From the NCBI RefSeq assembly GCF_900411395.1, contig NZ_OXCQ01000001.1, positions 1 through 64,000 on the forward strand: 64,000 nt of DNA. The letters are read 5' to 3'. This document shows positions 36,434-45,833 of this stretch, piece by piece (within the stretch, counting starts at the first letter, position 1; each line of letters opens with the position of its first letter). Made by a program: the position numbers and the translations under genes. Under the pieces are notes generated by a model. The model was not told where the DNA came from and searched no databases. It worked only from the letters and a program-made list of their open reading frames with translations. This DNA is from Streptococcus sp. 596553. GTDB taxonomy: Bacteria; Bacillota; Bacilli; Lactobacillales; Streptococcaceae.

Positions 36434-36553
36434 GAGTCTTCCTCCTTTATATTCTCAATCAGCCAGCCTCCTCAAGAGGTCACATTTTTCTGACTGACCT
36501 TTTTGTGTTATAATAATAGTAACGAAAAAATGGGAATTTTTCAAGGAAAAAAG

Positions 36554-37438
36554 ATGAAAACAAAAATAATTGTGATTGTTGGACCGACTGCAGTTGGAAA
36601 GACGGCTCTAGCCATTGAAGTGGCCAAGCGTTTTAATGGCGAAGTGGTTAGTGGAGATAGCCAGCAAGTCTATCGAGGACTTGATATTGGGACGGCTAAG
36701 GCTAGTCCAGAAGAGCAGGCAGCTGTTCCTCATCATTTAATCGATGTTAGAGAGGTAACCGAGTCTTACTCGGCTTTTGATTTTGTTTCAGAAGCTAAGA
36801 TGGCTATTGAGGATATTCATAGTCGGGGCAAGCTAGCTATTATTGCTGGTGGGACTGGGCTTTATATCCAGAGCTTGCTAGAAGGTTATCACCTGGGGGG
36901 GGAGACTCCCCATGAAGAGATTTTGGCCTATCGGGCTAGTTTGGAGCCATATTCAGATGAGGAATTAGCTCATCTGGTGGAGCAAGCAGGTCTTGAGATT
37001 CCCCAGTTTAATCGTCGTCGTGCTATGCGTGCCTTGGAAATTGCCCATTTTGGTCAGGATTTGGAAAATCAAGAGACCTTGTATGAACCATTGATTATCT
37101 GCTTGGATGATGAACGCAGTCAATTATATGAACGAATCAATCATCGAGTGGATTTGATGTTTGAGGCTGGGCTTTTAGATGAGGCCAAGTGGCTTTTTGA
37201 CCATTACCCTGATGTGCAGGCTGCTAAAGGGATTGGATACAAGGAACTCTTTCCATATTTCCGTGGAGAGCAGACCTTGGAGGAAGCTCGTGAGAGTCTC
37301 AAACAGGCGACCCGCCGTTTTGCCAAGCGTCAGTTGACCTGGTTCCGTAATCGCATGCAGGTCACCTTTTATCAGATCGGAGAGTCTGGTGTGCAGGAGC
37401 GTATTTTTAGCCAGATTGAGGAGTTTTTAGATGATTGA
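36554..37438 (+). CDS. miaA: tRNA dimethylallyltransferase MiaA
   Basis: This 294-aa enzyme adds the dimethylallyl group to A37 of tRNAs reading UNN codons. The P-loop is [10 protein letters not shown], followed by [25 protein letters not shown] and [11 protein letters not shown], with C-terminal [17 protein letters not shown] 36554 follows AAGGAAA and gives the usual N-terminus; the frame from 36503 would begin within the -10 (TATAAT near 36511). It overlaps hflX by 8 bp. Confidence 0.92.
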   Translation: MKTKIIVIVGPTAVGKTALAIEVAKRFNGEVVSGDSQQVYRGLDIGTAKASPEEQAAVPHHLIDVREVTESYSAFDFVSEAKMAIEDIHSRGKLAIIAGGTGLYIQSLLEGYHLGGETPHEEILAYRASLEPYSDEELAHLVEQAGLEIPQFNRRRAMRALEIAHFGQDLENQETLYEPLIICLDDERSQLYERINHRVDLMFEAGLLDEAKWLFDHYPDVQAAKGIGYKELFPYFRGEQTLEEARESLKQATRRFAKRQLTWFRNRMQVTFYQIGESGVQERIFSQIEEFLDD

Positions 37439-38669
37439 TACGGAAAAAAAAGAGGAGCGAGTCCTGCTCATAGGTGTGGAATTGCAGGGCATGGATAATT
37501 TTGACCTCTCCATGGAAGAATTGGCCAGTCTAGCTAAGACAGCTGGGGCAGTCGTTGTAGATAGCTACAGACAAAAACGTGAAAAGTATGATTCCAAGAC
37601 CTTCGTCGGCTCTGGTAAGTTAGAAGAAATTGCGCTTATGGTGGATGCAGAAGAAATCACTACTGTCATTGTCAACAACCGTCTGACCCCAAGGCAAAAT
37701 GTCAATCTAGAGGAAGTTCTGGGTGTTAAGGTCATTGACCGTATGCAGTTGATTTTGGATATCTTTGCCATGCGAGCTCGAAGCCATGAAGGGAAGCTCC
37801 AAGTGCATTTGGCTCAGCTCAAGTATCTCTTGCCTCGCTTGGTTGGTCAGGGAATTATGCTTAGCCGTCAGGCAGGGGGAATTGGTTCTCGTGGACCTGG
37901 TGAAAGCCAGTTGGAGCTGAACCGTCGTAGCGTTCGCAACCAAATCACGGATATCGAGCGCCAGCTCAAGGTGGTTGAGAAAAATCGGGCGACAGTTCGA
38001 GAAAAACGTCTGGAGTCTAGCACCTTTAAGATTGGTTTGATTGGTTATACCAATGCTGGGAAATCAACCATCATGAACACCTTGACCAGTAAAACCCAGT
38101 ATGAGGCTGATGAGCTCTTTGCGACTCTGGATGCGACGACTAAGAGTATCCATTTGGGGGGCAATCTCCAAGTAACTTTGACAGATACCGTGGGCTTTAT
38201 CCAGGATTTGCCGACAGAGTTGGTATCCAGTTTCAAGTCAACCTTGGAAGAAAGCAAGCATGTAGACCTTCTGGTTCATGTTATCGATGCCAGCAATCCT
38301 TACCACGAAGAGCATGAAAAAACAGTCTTGTCTATCATGAAAGACTTGGATATGGAGGATATTCCTCGCCTGACCCTTTATAATAAAGCGGATTTGGTGG
38401 AGGATTTCACGCCTACCCAAACGCCCTATGCCCTCATTTCTGCCAAGTCTGAGGATAGTCGTGAGAAATTGCAGGCACTATTTTTAGAGAAAATCAAGGA
38501 GATTTTTGAGAGATTTACCCTGCGCGTGCCTTTTTCTAAGTCCTACAAGATTCATGATTTAGAAAGTGTTGCGATTCTTGAAGAACGTGATTATCAAGAT
38601 GATGGGGAAGTCATTACAGGCTACATTTCCGAGAAAAATAAATGGAGGTTAGAGGAATTTTATGACTGA
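37431..38669 (+). CDS. hflX: GTPase HflX
   Basis: This 412-aa ribosome-associated GTPase has an N-terminal HflX domain with the glycine-rich [20 protein letters not shown]. The G domain has G1 [13 protein letters not shown]3 DTVGFI and G4 NKAD. HflX splits stalled or stress-damaged ribosomes. The gene overlaps miaA at its start and the next gene at its end by 8 bp, giving a tightly coupled operon from miaA to the SDR gene. Confidence 0.92.
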   Translation: MIDTEKKEERVLLIGVELQGMDNFDLSMEELASLAKTAGAVVVDSYRQKREKYDSKTFVGSGKLEEIALMVDAEEITTVIVNNRLTPRQNVNLEEVLGVKVIDRMQLILDIFAMRARSHEGKLQVHLAQLKYLLPRLVGQGIMLSRQAGGIGSRGPGESQLELNRRSVRNQITDIERQLKVVEKNRATVREKRLESSTFKIGLIGYTNAGKSTIMNTLTSKTQYEADELFATLDATTKSIHLGGNLQVTLTDTVGFIQDLPTELVSSFKSTLEESKHVDLLVHVIDASNPYHEEHEKTVLSIMKDLDMEDIPRLTLYNKADLVEDFTPTQTPYALISAKSEDSREKLQALFLEKIKEIFERFTLRVPFSKSYKIHDLESVAILEERDYQDDGEVITGYISEKNKWRLEEFYD

Positions 38670-39285
38670 TATTAAAACGTTGGCTCTAAAATATGGGGGC
38701 TATACAAGTCTGGACAAGGTCTATCTGGATCAACTTCTAGCTGGCAAGACAGAGCAGGAGCAGTTGGCTCTCATTACTCCTCCGCCTAGTGTGGTCAATG
38801 CCTACTTTGCAGAACTCTACCAGAAAAAGAGTCCTGAGGCTGCGACGGATTATTTTGCAGAAGTCAGTCAGGAACTGAATCTTTACAATGTTGAGCCAAG
38901 TTTCACTCTCGAAAACAAACCTTTTATTCGCCTTAACCTGTCTGGCAAATCCTTTGGTTTTTGTTATGAGAGTGAGGGTCTTGGTCGGATTTTCTCTGAA
39001 AATAAAGAGGTTATTTCAGAAAACTTGCTCTTTGAAATTGCGCAAATTTTCCCCCATCAACTAGTCTTTGAAGAGTCTGGCAAGATTTATATGAAGGATG
39101 TCGGAGATGAGGAAGTTGTTGGCATGGAGAGTCTAACAGCTTTGACTGATTTGGAAAGCTTGGCTGATGGTCGCAAGCGTCTCAAAGGCTACAGCCAAGA
39201 GGAGTTATTACAAGAAGCTACTGCTTTTTCTGGCAAGCGCTATTTCCGATCGGAAAACCGCACAGCCATGTTATATATTGATTAA
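38662..39285 (+). CDS. Conserved streptococcal protein of unknown function
   Basis: This 207-aa soluble protein overlaps hflX by 8 bp and precedes rnz by 14 bp. Readable landmarks are [34 protein letters not shown] and [17 protein letters not shown] at the end. No catalytic motif is recognised, and no pyridoxal-phosphate lysine motif is visible. The conserved position between hflX and rnz suggests a link with RNA or translation but does not prove it. Confidence 0.75.
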   Translation: MTDIKTLALKYGGYTSLDKVYLDQLLAGKTEQEQLALITPPPSVVNAYFAELYQKKSPEAATDYFAEVSQELNLYNVEPSFTLENKPFIRLNLSGKSFGFCYESEGLGRIFSENKEVISENLLFEIAQIFPHQLVFEESGKIYMKDVGDEEVVGMESLTALTDLESLADGRKRLKGYSQEELLQEATAFSGKRYFRSENRTAMLYID

Positions 39286-39299
39286 TTAGAAAGTATCGA

Positions 39300-40229
39300 A
39301 TGGATATTCAATTTTTAGGAACGGGGGCTGGTCAGCCCTCTAAAGCCCGTAATGTCTCTAGTCTCGCCCTGAAACTCTTGGACGAGATTAACGAAGTCTG
39401 GCTCTTTGACTGTGGAGAAGGTACGCAAAATCGCATTCTGGAAACCACAATTAGACCACGTAAGGTCAGCAAAATCTTTATCACTCACTTGCATGGAGAC
39501 CACATTTTTGGTCTGCCAGGTTTCCTTTCTAGCCGTGCCTTTCAGGCCAATGAAGAGCAGACAGATTTGGAAATCTATGGACCGCAAGGGATTAAGTCCT
39601 TTGTCTTAACCAGCCTTCGTGTGTCAGGTTCGCGCCTGCCTTACCGCATTCATTTTCATGAGTTTGACCAAGATTCTCTAGGAAAAATCCTTGAGACCGA
39701 TAAATTCACTGTGTACGCGGAAGAATTGGATCACACTATTTTCTGTGTTGGTTACCGTGTCATACAAAAGGATTTGGAAGGAACGCTGGATGCTGAAAAA
39801 CTCAAGGTGGCAGGTGTCCCATTTGGCCCACTTTTTGGGAAAATCAAAAACGGTCAGGACGTAGTTCTCGAAGACGGTACTGAAATCAAGGCAGCAGACT
39901 ATATCTCAGCGCCACGTCCAGGTAAGATTATTACCATTCTTGGTGACACCCGCAAAACCAATGCTAGTGTGCGTCTGGCTGTCAATGCCGATGTCCTTGT
40001 CCATGAATCGACTTATGGCAAGGGTGATGAAAAAATTGCTCGTAATCATGGCCACTCTACTAACATGCAAGCTGCACAAGTTGCAGTAGAAGCAGGTGCC
40101 AAACGCCTCTTGCTCAACCATATCAGTGCCCGTTTTCTCTCAAAAGATATTAGCAAACTCAAAAAAGACGCTGCTAGTGTTTTTGAAAATGTCCATGTGG
40201 TCAAAGACTTGGAAGAAGTGGAAATCTAG
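39300..40229 (+). CDS. rnz: Ribonuclease Z
   Basis: This 309-aa metallo-beta-lactamase-fold endonuclease matures tRNA 3' ends. The zinc motif HLHGDH occurs in [36 protein letters not shown] and NHISAR supply the other ligands and the tRNaseZ signatures. Since the tRNA-Thr here lacks an encoded CCA, this activity is relevant to it. It lies in the miaA-hflX operon. Confidence 0.93.
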   Translation: MDIQFLGTGAGQPSKARNVSSLALKLLDEINEVWLFDCGEGTQNRILETTIRPRKVSKIFITHLHGDHIFGLPGFLSSRAFQANEEQTDLEIYGPQGIKSFVLTSLRVSGSRLPYRIHFHEFDQDSLGKILETDKFTVYAEELDHTIFCVGYRVIQKDLEGTLDAEKLKVAGVPFGPLFGKIKNGQDVVLEDGTEIKAADYISAPRPGKIITILGDTRKTNASVRLAVNADVLVHESTYGKGDEKIARNHGHSTNMQAAQVAVEAGAKRLLLNHISARFLSKDISKLKKDAASVFENVHVVKDLEEVEI

Positions 40230-40249
40230 CAGTCACAGAAAGGATAAGT

Positions 40250-41005
40250 ATGCCTACTATTCTCATTACCGGGGCTAGCGGTGGCCTAGCCCAAGAAATG
40301 GTCAAACTTTTGCCGAATGACCAACTGATTTTGTTAGGTAGAAACAAGGAAAAATTAGCCCAACTCTACGGAAATCATCCTCATGCAGAATTGATTGAAA
40401 TCGATATTACCGATGACTCAGCTTTAGAAACTCTGATAGAAGACCTCTATCTCCGCTATGGCAAGATTGATGTCTTGATAAACAACGCTGGTTACGGGAT
40501 TTTTGAGGAATTTGACCAGATTTCTGACCAAGATATTCACCAGATGTTTGAGGTCAATACCTTTGCTCTGATGAATCTGTCTCGTCGCCTTGCGGCCCGT
40601 ATGAAAGAGAGTCGAAAAGGCCATATCATCAATATCGTCAGCATGGCAGGTTTAATCGCTACTGGCAAGTCCAGTCTCTACTCAGCGACCAAGTTTGCGG
40701 CTATTGGTTTTTCAAATGCTCTGCGACTCGAACTTATGCCCTATGGAGTCTATGTGACAACAGTCAATCCAGGTCCAATCCGCACAGGATTTTTTGACCA
40801 AGCGGACCCAGATGGGACTTATCTTAAGTCGGTTGATCGCTTCCTGTTGAAACCAGATGCAGTGGCTAAAAAGATTGTCAAGATTATAGGAAAAAACAAA
40901 CGAGAACTCAATCTTCCTGTTTTGTTGAATCTAGCCCATAAGTTTTATACTCTCTTTCCCAAGCTAGCTGATAAGTTGGCAGGGGAAACTTTTAATTATA
41001 AGTAA
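40250..41005 (+). CDS. Short-chain dehydrogenase/reductase
   Basis: This 251-aa classical SDR has the cofactor loop TGASGGLA, NNAGYG and the catalytic Ser...Tyr-x-x-x-Lys (SMAGLIATGKSSLYSATKFA). NPGPIRTGFF completes the pattern. The substrate is unknown; such proteins reduce carbonyls with NAD(P)H. It is the last gene of the miaA operon and ends at a bidirectional terminator facing the LysR gene. Confidence 0.87.
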   Translation: MPTILITGASGGLAQEMVKLLPNDQLILLGRNKEKLAQLYGNHPHAELIEIDITDDSALETLIEDLYLRYGKIDVLINNAGYGIFEEFDQISDQDIHQMFEVNTFALMNLSRRLAARMKESRKGHIINIVSMAGLIATGKSSLYSATKFAAIGFSNALRLELMPYGVYVTTVNPGPIRTGFFDQADPDGTYLKSVDRFLLKPDAVAKKIVKIIGKNKRELNLPVLLNLAHKFYTLFPKLADKLAGETFNYK

Positions 41006-41006
41006 A

Positions 41007-41050
41007 AAGAACCAATATGCAGGTTGTTGCTAGCCTACATATTGGTTCTT
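41007..41050. terminator. Bidirectional terminator between SDR and LysR genes
   Basis: A 17-bp stem (AAGAACCAATATGCAGG / CCTACATATTGGTTCTT, one mismatch) with a 10-nt loop. Confidence 0.8.
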
Positions 41051-41058
41051 ATCATTTC

Positions 41059-41967
41059 TCAACTATCAAACTGGACTTCTTCTAGTAGATAGTCGATAAA
41101 GCGTTCGCCCATCTTAGATAGGCTGGTTTTCTCATGCTGGATATAGACCAGTTCAATTGGGTCGTCAATATCCAGTGGGATGGAAACAATATTGTCTCCG
41201 TTGAGGTTGCTGTTCAAAATCCCTGTTGCGATCGTGTATCCGTCCAGACCAATCAAGAGATTAAAGAGGGTGGCACGGTCACTAACCACGATGGATTTCT
41301 TGTGGTGCTCTTGGGAAAGAATTTCTTCTGAGAAGTAGAAGGAATTGTGCGTCCCTTGGTCATAGCTGAGATAAGGGAAGTTTTCTAAATCAGATAGTTT
41401 GACCTTGTCTTTTTTTGCCAGAGGATTGGTCTTGCTGACAAAGATATGCGGTTGTGCTGTGAAGAGATGGTGAGCCAGCAGGTGATTGTCATCCAGCATT
41501 TTCGTTAAAACATCACGGTTGTAGCTGTTAAAAAATAGGACACCGACCTCACTACGGAAGTTCTTGACGTCGTCGATAATTTCCCAAGTACGAGTTTCAC
41601 GAAGGAAGAGCTCGTATTTCTCCATATCACTTTTCTTGAGCAGAGAGACAAAGGCATTGACCACAAAGGCATAGTGTTGAGAGGAAACGCTAAAGAGTTC
41701 ACGGTGGGCGACAGGATTTTTATAGCGTTCCTCCAGAAGCTGGGTCTGCTCGACAACCTGACGGGCATAAGAGAGAAACTCCATCCCATCACGGGTCAAG
41801 GTGATCCCCTTGGGATTGCGGATAAAGATTTCAATGCCCATTTCATTTTCCAAATCTCTCACTGCATTGGAAAGACTCGGTTGGGTAATAAAGAGTTGCT
41901 TGGCTGCCTCATTCATGGAGCCAGTTTCGACGATTTTGATAATATAGTGTAATTGTTGAATTCTCAT
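41059..41967 (-). CDS. LysR-family transcriptional regulator
   Basis: This 302-aa regulator has an N-terminal winged helix-turn-helix (LHYIIKIVETGSMNEAAKQL, FITQPSLSNAVRDLE, RNPKGITLTRDG) and a C-terminal periplasmic-binding-like effector domain. The target and ligand are not clear from the sequence. Start 41967 fits the LysR N-terminus and lies 6 nt after an extended -10 with no Shine-Dalgarno, so the mRNA is probably leaderless. A longer frame to 42105 would run through the promoter. It is divergent from yqgQ. Confidence 0.88.
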   Translation of the reverse strand: MRIQQLHYIIKIVETGSMNEAAKQLFITQPSLSNAVRDLENEMGIEIFIRNPKGITLTRDGMEFLSYARQVVEQTQLLEERYKNPVAHRELFSVSSQHYAFVVNAFVSLLKKSDMEKYELFLRETRTWEIIDDVKNFRSEVGVLFFNSYNRDVLTKMLDDNHLLAHHLFTAQPHIFVSKTNPLAKKDKVKLSDLENFPYLSYDQGTHNSFYFSEEILSQEHHKKSIVVSDRATLFNLLIGLDGYTIATGILNSNLNGDNIVSIPLDIDDPIELVYIQHEKTSLSKMGERFIDYLLEEVQFDS

Positions 41968-41973
41968 GTTTTT

Positions 41974-42003
41974 ATTGTACCACACTTGCGTCAGAATCGC
42001 CAA
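41974..42003 (-). promoter_or_regulatory. Promoter of the LysR gene, leaderless geometry
   Basis: Minus strand: -35 TTGGCG (42003-41998), 18 bp, extended -10 TGGTACAAT (TACAAT 41979-41974). The ATG follows after AAAAAC. Confidence 0.65.
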
Positions 42004-42042
42004 AGAAGATAGGAAAATCAGGGGGAGAGTATGAGTCTCTTC

Positions 42043-42071
42043 TTGAAAAAAAGACAAAAATTTGCTAGAAT
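42043..42071 (+). promoter_or_regulatory. Promoter of the yqgQ-rhodanese operon, leaderless geometry
   Basis: -35 TTGAAA (42043-42048), 17 bp, extended -10 TGCTAGAAT (TAGAAT 42066-42071). ATG 42079 is 7 nt later, with no Shine-Dalgarno. Confidence 0.75.
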
Positions 42072-42078
42072 GAGTCTT

Positions 42079-42300
42079 ATGAAAACATTCTATGATGTGC
42101 AGCAATTCCTCAAACGATTTGGTATTATTGTTTATATGGGAAAACGCTTATATGATATTGAACTGATGAAGTTGGAACTCTCTCGGATTTATGATGCAGG
42201 GTTGATGGACAAATTAGACTATCTAGAAGCAGAAGCGGTTCTTCGCAGAGAGCACAAGGTAGAATTGGATTATATTGAGAAAAATGGAGAAAAGAACTAA
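42079..42300 (+). CDS. yqgQ: YqgQ-family (DUF910) small protein
   Basis: This 73-aa helical protein is of the DUF910/YqgQ family, which has a three-helix fold and unknown function. Landmarks are FYDVQQFLKRFGIIVYMGKR and LDYLEAEAVLRREH. ATG 42079 is the only start downstream of the -10; in-frame ATG 42070 lies inside it. The stop overlaps the start of the rhodanese gene (TAATG), so the two are coupled. Confidence 0.85.
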   Translation: MKTFYDVQQFLKRFGIIVYMGKRLYDIELMKLELSRIYDAGLMDKLDYLEAEAVLRREHKVELDYIEKNGEKN

Positions 42301-42683
42301 TGGTTACTTGGATTTTGTGGGCACTTATACTAGCAATGTTGGCGTGGATGGGCTTTAACTATTTTCGTATTCGCCGTGCGGCTAAAATTGTGGATAATGA
42401 GGAATTTGAAGCCTTGATTCGTACAGGTCAATTGATTGATTTGCGAGACCCAGCAGAATTCCACAGAAAACATATCCTTGGTGCACGCAGTATTCCTTCA
42501 AGTCAGTTGAAAACTAGTCTTGCAGCCCTTCGTAAAGATAAACCTGTCCTTCTTTACGAAAACCAACGTGCGCAACGGGTTACAAATGCAGCCCTTTATT
42601 TGAAAAAACAAGGTTTTTCTGAGATTTATATCCTTTCTTATGGATTGGATTCTTGGAAAGGGAAAGTCAAAGTTGAGAAATAA
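42300..42683 (+). CDS. Membrane-anchored rhodanese-like protein
   Basis: This 127-aa protein has an N-terminal transmembrane helix (WILWALILAMLAWMGFNYF) and a rhodanese domain (LIDLRDPAEFHRKHILGA). The usual catalytic Cys position reads LYENQRAQR, with Asn or Glu instead of Cys, so it is probably not an active sulfurtransferase and may bind a ligand or partner. It is co-transcribed with yqgQ. A terminator follows. Confidence 0.85.
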   Translation: MVTWILWALILAMLAWMGFNYFRIRRAAKIVDNEEFEALIRTGQLIDLRDPAEFHRKHILGARSIPSSQLKTSLAALRKDKPVLLYENQRAQRVTNAALYLKKQGFSEIYILSYGLDSWKGKVKVEK

Positions 42684-42689
42684 GAAAAC

Positions 42690-42718
42690 GAGCTTGGATA
42701 TTTCCGAGCTCATTTTTT
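42690..42718. terminator. Terminator between rhodanese and pseudouridine synthase genes
   Basis: The stem GAGCTTGGA / TCCGAGCTC (one wobble) is followed by ATTTTTT, convergent with the minus-strand gene. Confidence 0.75.
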
Positions 42719-43442
42719 AACCACTTTTTCTGAGAAATTCACGAATGCTTGCCAACTCTTCTGAGTTAAGGGGGCGGTAGTCTCCTTCTTGAAGATTGTC
42801 ATCCAAACTCCAAGGCCCAAAATGAGTGCGTTTGAGTGAGGTCACCTTGACACCAACCGAGAGGAACATTTTTTTTACCTGATGAAATTTCCCCTCTGAA
42901 ATGGTAATAGAGGCTTGACTGTGGGAAGGACTTGCAGATAGAATCTCTAGTCTTGCAGGTTTACAGATAGTGCCATCTAAAAAGACAATTCCCTTTTGAA
43001 AGGCTTGGATATGGTCAGGTGTCAGAAGTCCATTAACCTGGACTTGATAAGTCTTATCGACATGATATTGGGGATGGAGGAGCTGAAAGCCCAAGGGACC
43101 ATTATCGGTCAAGAGGAGGAGTCCTGTCGTATCTCGATCCAGTCGGCCGACGGCATAGAGCCTGTTAGACTGGATGTCAGGCGGAAGGAGGTCCATGACG
43201 GTTGGAAGTTCTCTGTCTTTATTGGCTGTCACGACACCAACAGGCTTATGAAGCATCAGATAGGTGTGCTCATAGCCTTGAATGATTCGGTCCTGAAAAA
43301 GGAGTTCCTGTAGTCCTGTATCGATATTTTGGGCTAGGGAGCGGGCTGGGCAACCATCGACGAGAATATCCCCTTTGAGTAAGGCTTGCTTCATGGCCTT
43401 TCGGCTAACTTTTTCTTGGGCTAATAAATTATCTAAACGCAT
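42717..43442 (-). CDS. RsuA/RluB-family pseudouridine synthase
   Basis: This 241-aa protein has an N-terminal S4 RNA-binding domain (MRLDNLLAQEKVSRKAMKQA) and catalytic GRLDRDTTGLLLLT, whose Asp is essential. KMFLSVGVKVTSLKRTHFG lies near the end. Family members modify a uridine in 16S or 23S rRNA; the size and layout resemble RsuA (16S U516). A TGATAAGAT -10 lies only 9 nt before the ATG, so the leader is at most 2-3 nt, and no Shine-Dalgarno is seen. Confidence 0.87.
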   Translation of the reverse strand: MRLDNLLAQEKVSRKAMKQALLKGDILVDGCPARSLAQNIDTGLQELLFQDRIIQGYEHTYLMLHKPVGVVTANKDRELPTVMDLLPPDIQSNRLYAVGRLDRDTTGLLLLTDNGPLGFQLLHPQYHVDKTYQVQVNGLLTPDHIQAFQKGIVFLDGTICKPARLEILSASPSHSQASITISEGKFHQVKKMFLSVGVKVTSLKRTHFGPWSLDDNLQEGDYRPLNSEELASIREFLRKSG

Positions 43443-43552
43443 ACTGTGCCTATCTTATCATAAGTCGCTTGCTTTGAAAAGGCTTGACGTGAAAAGAAAA
43501 GCATAGTGAAAACATTTACACTTGCTTGAGTTATGTTATTTACTTGAAATTA

Positions 43553-43561
43553 TGGTATAAT
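43553..43561 (+). promoter_or_regulatory. Extended -10 promoter of typA
   Basis: TGGTATAAT with TATAAT at 43556-43561, about 43 bp before the ATG and upstream of a GAGGAA ribosome-binding site. Confidence 0.6.
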
Positions 43562-43603
43562 CGTTCAGTTAGAAAATAAATTTTGAATATTATAGAGGAA
43601 ATC

Positions 43604-45445
43604 ATGACAAAATTAAGAGAAGATATCCGTAACATTGCGATTATCGCCCACGTTGACCACGGTAAAACAACCCTCGTTGACGAATTATTGAAACAATCAG
43701 AAACGCTTGATGCACGTACTGAATTGGCTGAGCGTGCTATGGACTCAAACGATATCGAAAAAGAGCGTGGAATTACCATCCTTGCTAAAAATACAGCCGT
43801 TGCCTACAACGGAACTCGTATCAACATCATGGACACACCAGGACACGCGGACTTCGGTGGAGAAGTTGAGCGTATCATGAAAATGGTTGACGGTGTTGTC
43901 TTGGTCGTAGATGCCTACGAAGGAACCATGCCACAGACTCGTTTTGTATTGAAAAAAGCTTTGGAACAAGATCTTGTCCCAATCGTGGTTGTTAATAAAA
44001 TCGATAAACCATCAGCTCGTCCAGCTGAAGTAGTGGACGAAGTCTTGGAACTTTTCATCGAGCTTGGTGCAGATGATGACCAGCTTGACTTCCCAGTGGT
44101 GTATGCTTCAGCGATCAACGGAACTTCTTCATTGTCAGATGATCCAGCTGACCAAGAAGCTACTATGGCACCAATCTTTGACACGATTATCGACCATATC
44201 CCAGCTCCAGTAGATAACTCAGATGAGCCTTTACAGTTCCAAGTGTCACTTTTGGACTACAATGACTTCGTTGGACGTATCGGTATCGGTCGTGTCTTCC
44301 GTGGTACTGTTAAGGTTGGGGACCAAGTTACCCTTTCTAAACTTGACGGCACAACTAAAAACTTCCGTGTTACAAAACTCTTTGGTTTCTTTGGTTTGGA
44401 ACGTCGTGAAATTCAAGAAGCCAAAGCAGGTGACTTGATTGCCGTTTCAGGTATGGAAGATATCTTTGTCGGTGAAACCATTACTCCGACAGATGCAGTA
44501 GAAGCTCTTCCAATCCTACACATCGATGAGCCAACTCTTCAAATGACTTTCTTGGTCAACAACTCACCATTTGCTGGTAAAGAAGGTAAATGGGTGACTT
44601 CTCGTAAGGTAGAAGAACGCTTGCAGGCCGAATTGCAAACAGACGTTTCCCTCCGTGTTGACCCAACTGATTCACCAGATAAATGGACTGTTTCAGGACG
44701 TGGAGAATTGCACTTGTCAATCCTTATCGAAACAATGCGTCGTGAGGGTTATGAACTTCAAGTATCTCGTCCAGAGGTTATCGTAAAAGAAATCGATGGT
44801 GTTAAATGCGAACCATTTGAACGTGTTCAAATCGACACTCCAGAAGAATACCAAGGTTCTGTTATCCAAAGCCTTTCTGAACGTAAGGGTGAAATGTTGG
44901 ATATGATTTCAACTGGTAACGGTCAAACTCGTTTGGTCTTCCTTGTTCCAGCGCGTGGTTTGATTGGATACTCAACTGAGTTCTTGTCAATGACTCGTGG
45001 TTACGGTATCATGAACCATACCTTCGACCAATACTTGCCATTGATTCCAGGGGAAATTGGTGGACGTCACCGTGGTGCCCTTGTTTCTATCGATGCTGGT
45101 AAGGCTACAACTTACTCAATCATGTCTATCGAAGAACGCGGTACGATCTTTGTCAACCCAGGTACTGAGGTTTATGAAGGAATGATCATCGGTGAAAACT
45201 CTCGTGAAAATGACTTGACAGTTAACATCACTAAGGCGAAACAAATGACCAACGTTCGTTCAGCTACTAAGGACCAAACAGCTGTTATCAAGACACCTCG
45301 TATCTTGACACTTGAAGAGTCTCTTGAGTTCTTGAACGACGATGAGTACATGGAAGTAACGCCTGAGTCTATCCGTTTGCGTAAACAAATCCTTAACAAA
45401 GCAGAGCGTGAGAAAGCTAACAAGAAGAAAAAATCAGCTGAATAA
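43604..45445 (+). CDS. typA: Translational GTPase TypA/BipA
   Basis: This 613-aa ribosome-binding GTPase has G1 [13 protein letters not shown], a switch [11 protein letters not shown]3 [10 protein letters not shown] and G4 NKIDKP. EF-G-like domains III and V and the BipA C-terminal domain ([20 protein letters not shown]) follow. It helps large-subunit assembly and stress or cold adaptation. ATG 43604 follows GAGGAA. Codon use is that of a highly expressed gene. A DUF3165-type gene follows after 19 bp. Confidence 0.95.
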   Translation: MTKLREDIRNIAIIAHVDHGKTTLVDELLKQSETLDARTELAERAMDSNDIEKERGITILAKNTAVAYNGTRINIMDTPGHADFGGEVERIMKMVDGVVLVVDAYEGTMPQTRFVLKKALEQDLVPIVVVNKIDKPSARPAEVVDEVLELFIELGADDDQLDFPVVYASAINGTSSLSDDPADQEATMAPIFDTIIDHIPAPVDNSDEPLQFQVSLLDYNDFVGRIGIGRVFRGTVKVGDQVTLSKLDGTTKNFRVTKLFGFFGLERREIQEAKAGDLIAVSGMEDIFVGETITPTDAVEALPILHIDEPTLQMTFLVNNSPFAGKEGKWVTSRKVEERLQAELQTDVSLRVDPTDSPDKWTVSGRGELHLSILIETMRREGYELQVSRPEVIVKEIDGVKCEPFERVQIDTPEEYQGSVIQSLSERKGEMLDMISTGNGQTRLVFLVPARGLIGYSTEFLSMTRGYGIMNHTFDQYLPLIPGEIGGRHRGALVSIDAGKATTYSIMSIEERGTIFVNPGTEVYEGMIIGENSRENDLTVNITKAKQMTNVRSATKDQTAVIKTPRILTLEESLEFLNDDEYMEVTPESIRLRKQILNKAEREKANKKKKSAE

Positions 45446-45464
45446 GAGCTAGAAAGAGAGAAAG

Positions 45465-45719
45465 ATGGTCTATTTAGTCCTAGGAATTTTACTGCTCCTA
45501 CTCTATGTATTTGCGACACCAGAAAGCATTAAAGGGACAGTCAATATCGTCCTTGTCGTCTTTGCTTTTGTAGCACTCTTGATTTTGCTCATGTTGTCTG
45601 TTCTGCAAATTTTTCAGCTACCGACAGAATTCTTTATCGCAATCGCCATGCTCTTCTTAGCATACTTTAGCTTGCGAGATATTACCCTCATGTCGGTTAA
45701 TAAAAGTAAAAGAAGATAA
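45465..45719 (+). CDS. DUF3165-like small membrane protein
   Basis: This 84-aa protein has three predicted hydrophobic segments (LVLGILLLLLYVFA, IVLVVFAFVALLILLMLSVL, FFIAIAMLFLAYFSL) and a basic end (NKSKRR). It fits DUF3165, a streptococcal family of unknown function. It lies 19 bp after typA with its own GAGAGAAAG ribosome-binding site, and a terminator follows. Confidence 0.8.
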   Translation: MVYLVLGILLLLLYVFATPESIKGTVNIVLVVFAFVALLILLMLSVLQIFQLPTEFFIAIAMLFLAYFSLRDITLMSVNKSKRR

Positions 45720-45745
45720 AAAGAGAGTTTCGGCTCTCTTTTTGC
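45718..45745 (+). terminator. Terminator of the typA operon
   Basis: The stem AAAAGAGAG / CTCTCTTTT with TTTCGG loop ends in a T run. Confidence 0.8.
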
Positions 45746-45797
45746 TTGTTAGAATGCTGAATCTGAGCATTTTCGTTTAGAATTATTTCCATAAAAA

Positions 45798-45806
45798 TGG
45801 TAAAAT
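45798..45806 (+). promoter_or_regulatory. Extended -10 promoter of murD
   Basis: ATGGTAAAAT with TAAAAT at 45801-45806, about 28 bp before the murD ATG. The -35 is weak. Confidence 0.5.
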
Positions 45807-45833
45807 AGTAAGAGTAGAAATGGAGTTTGAGAC

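Noticed and set aside
43915..44184. Antisense open frames in typA
   Set aside because: Same shadow effect from strong codon bias; no start signals.
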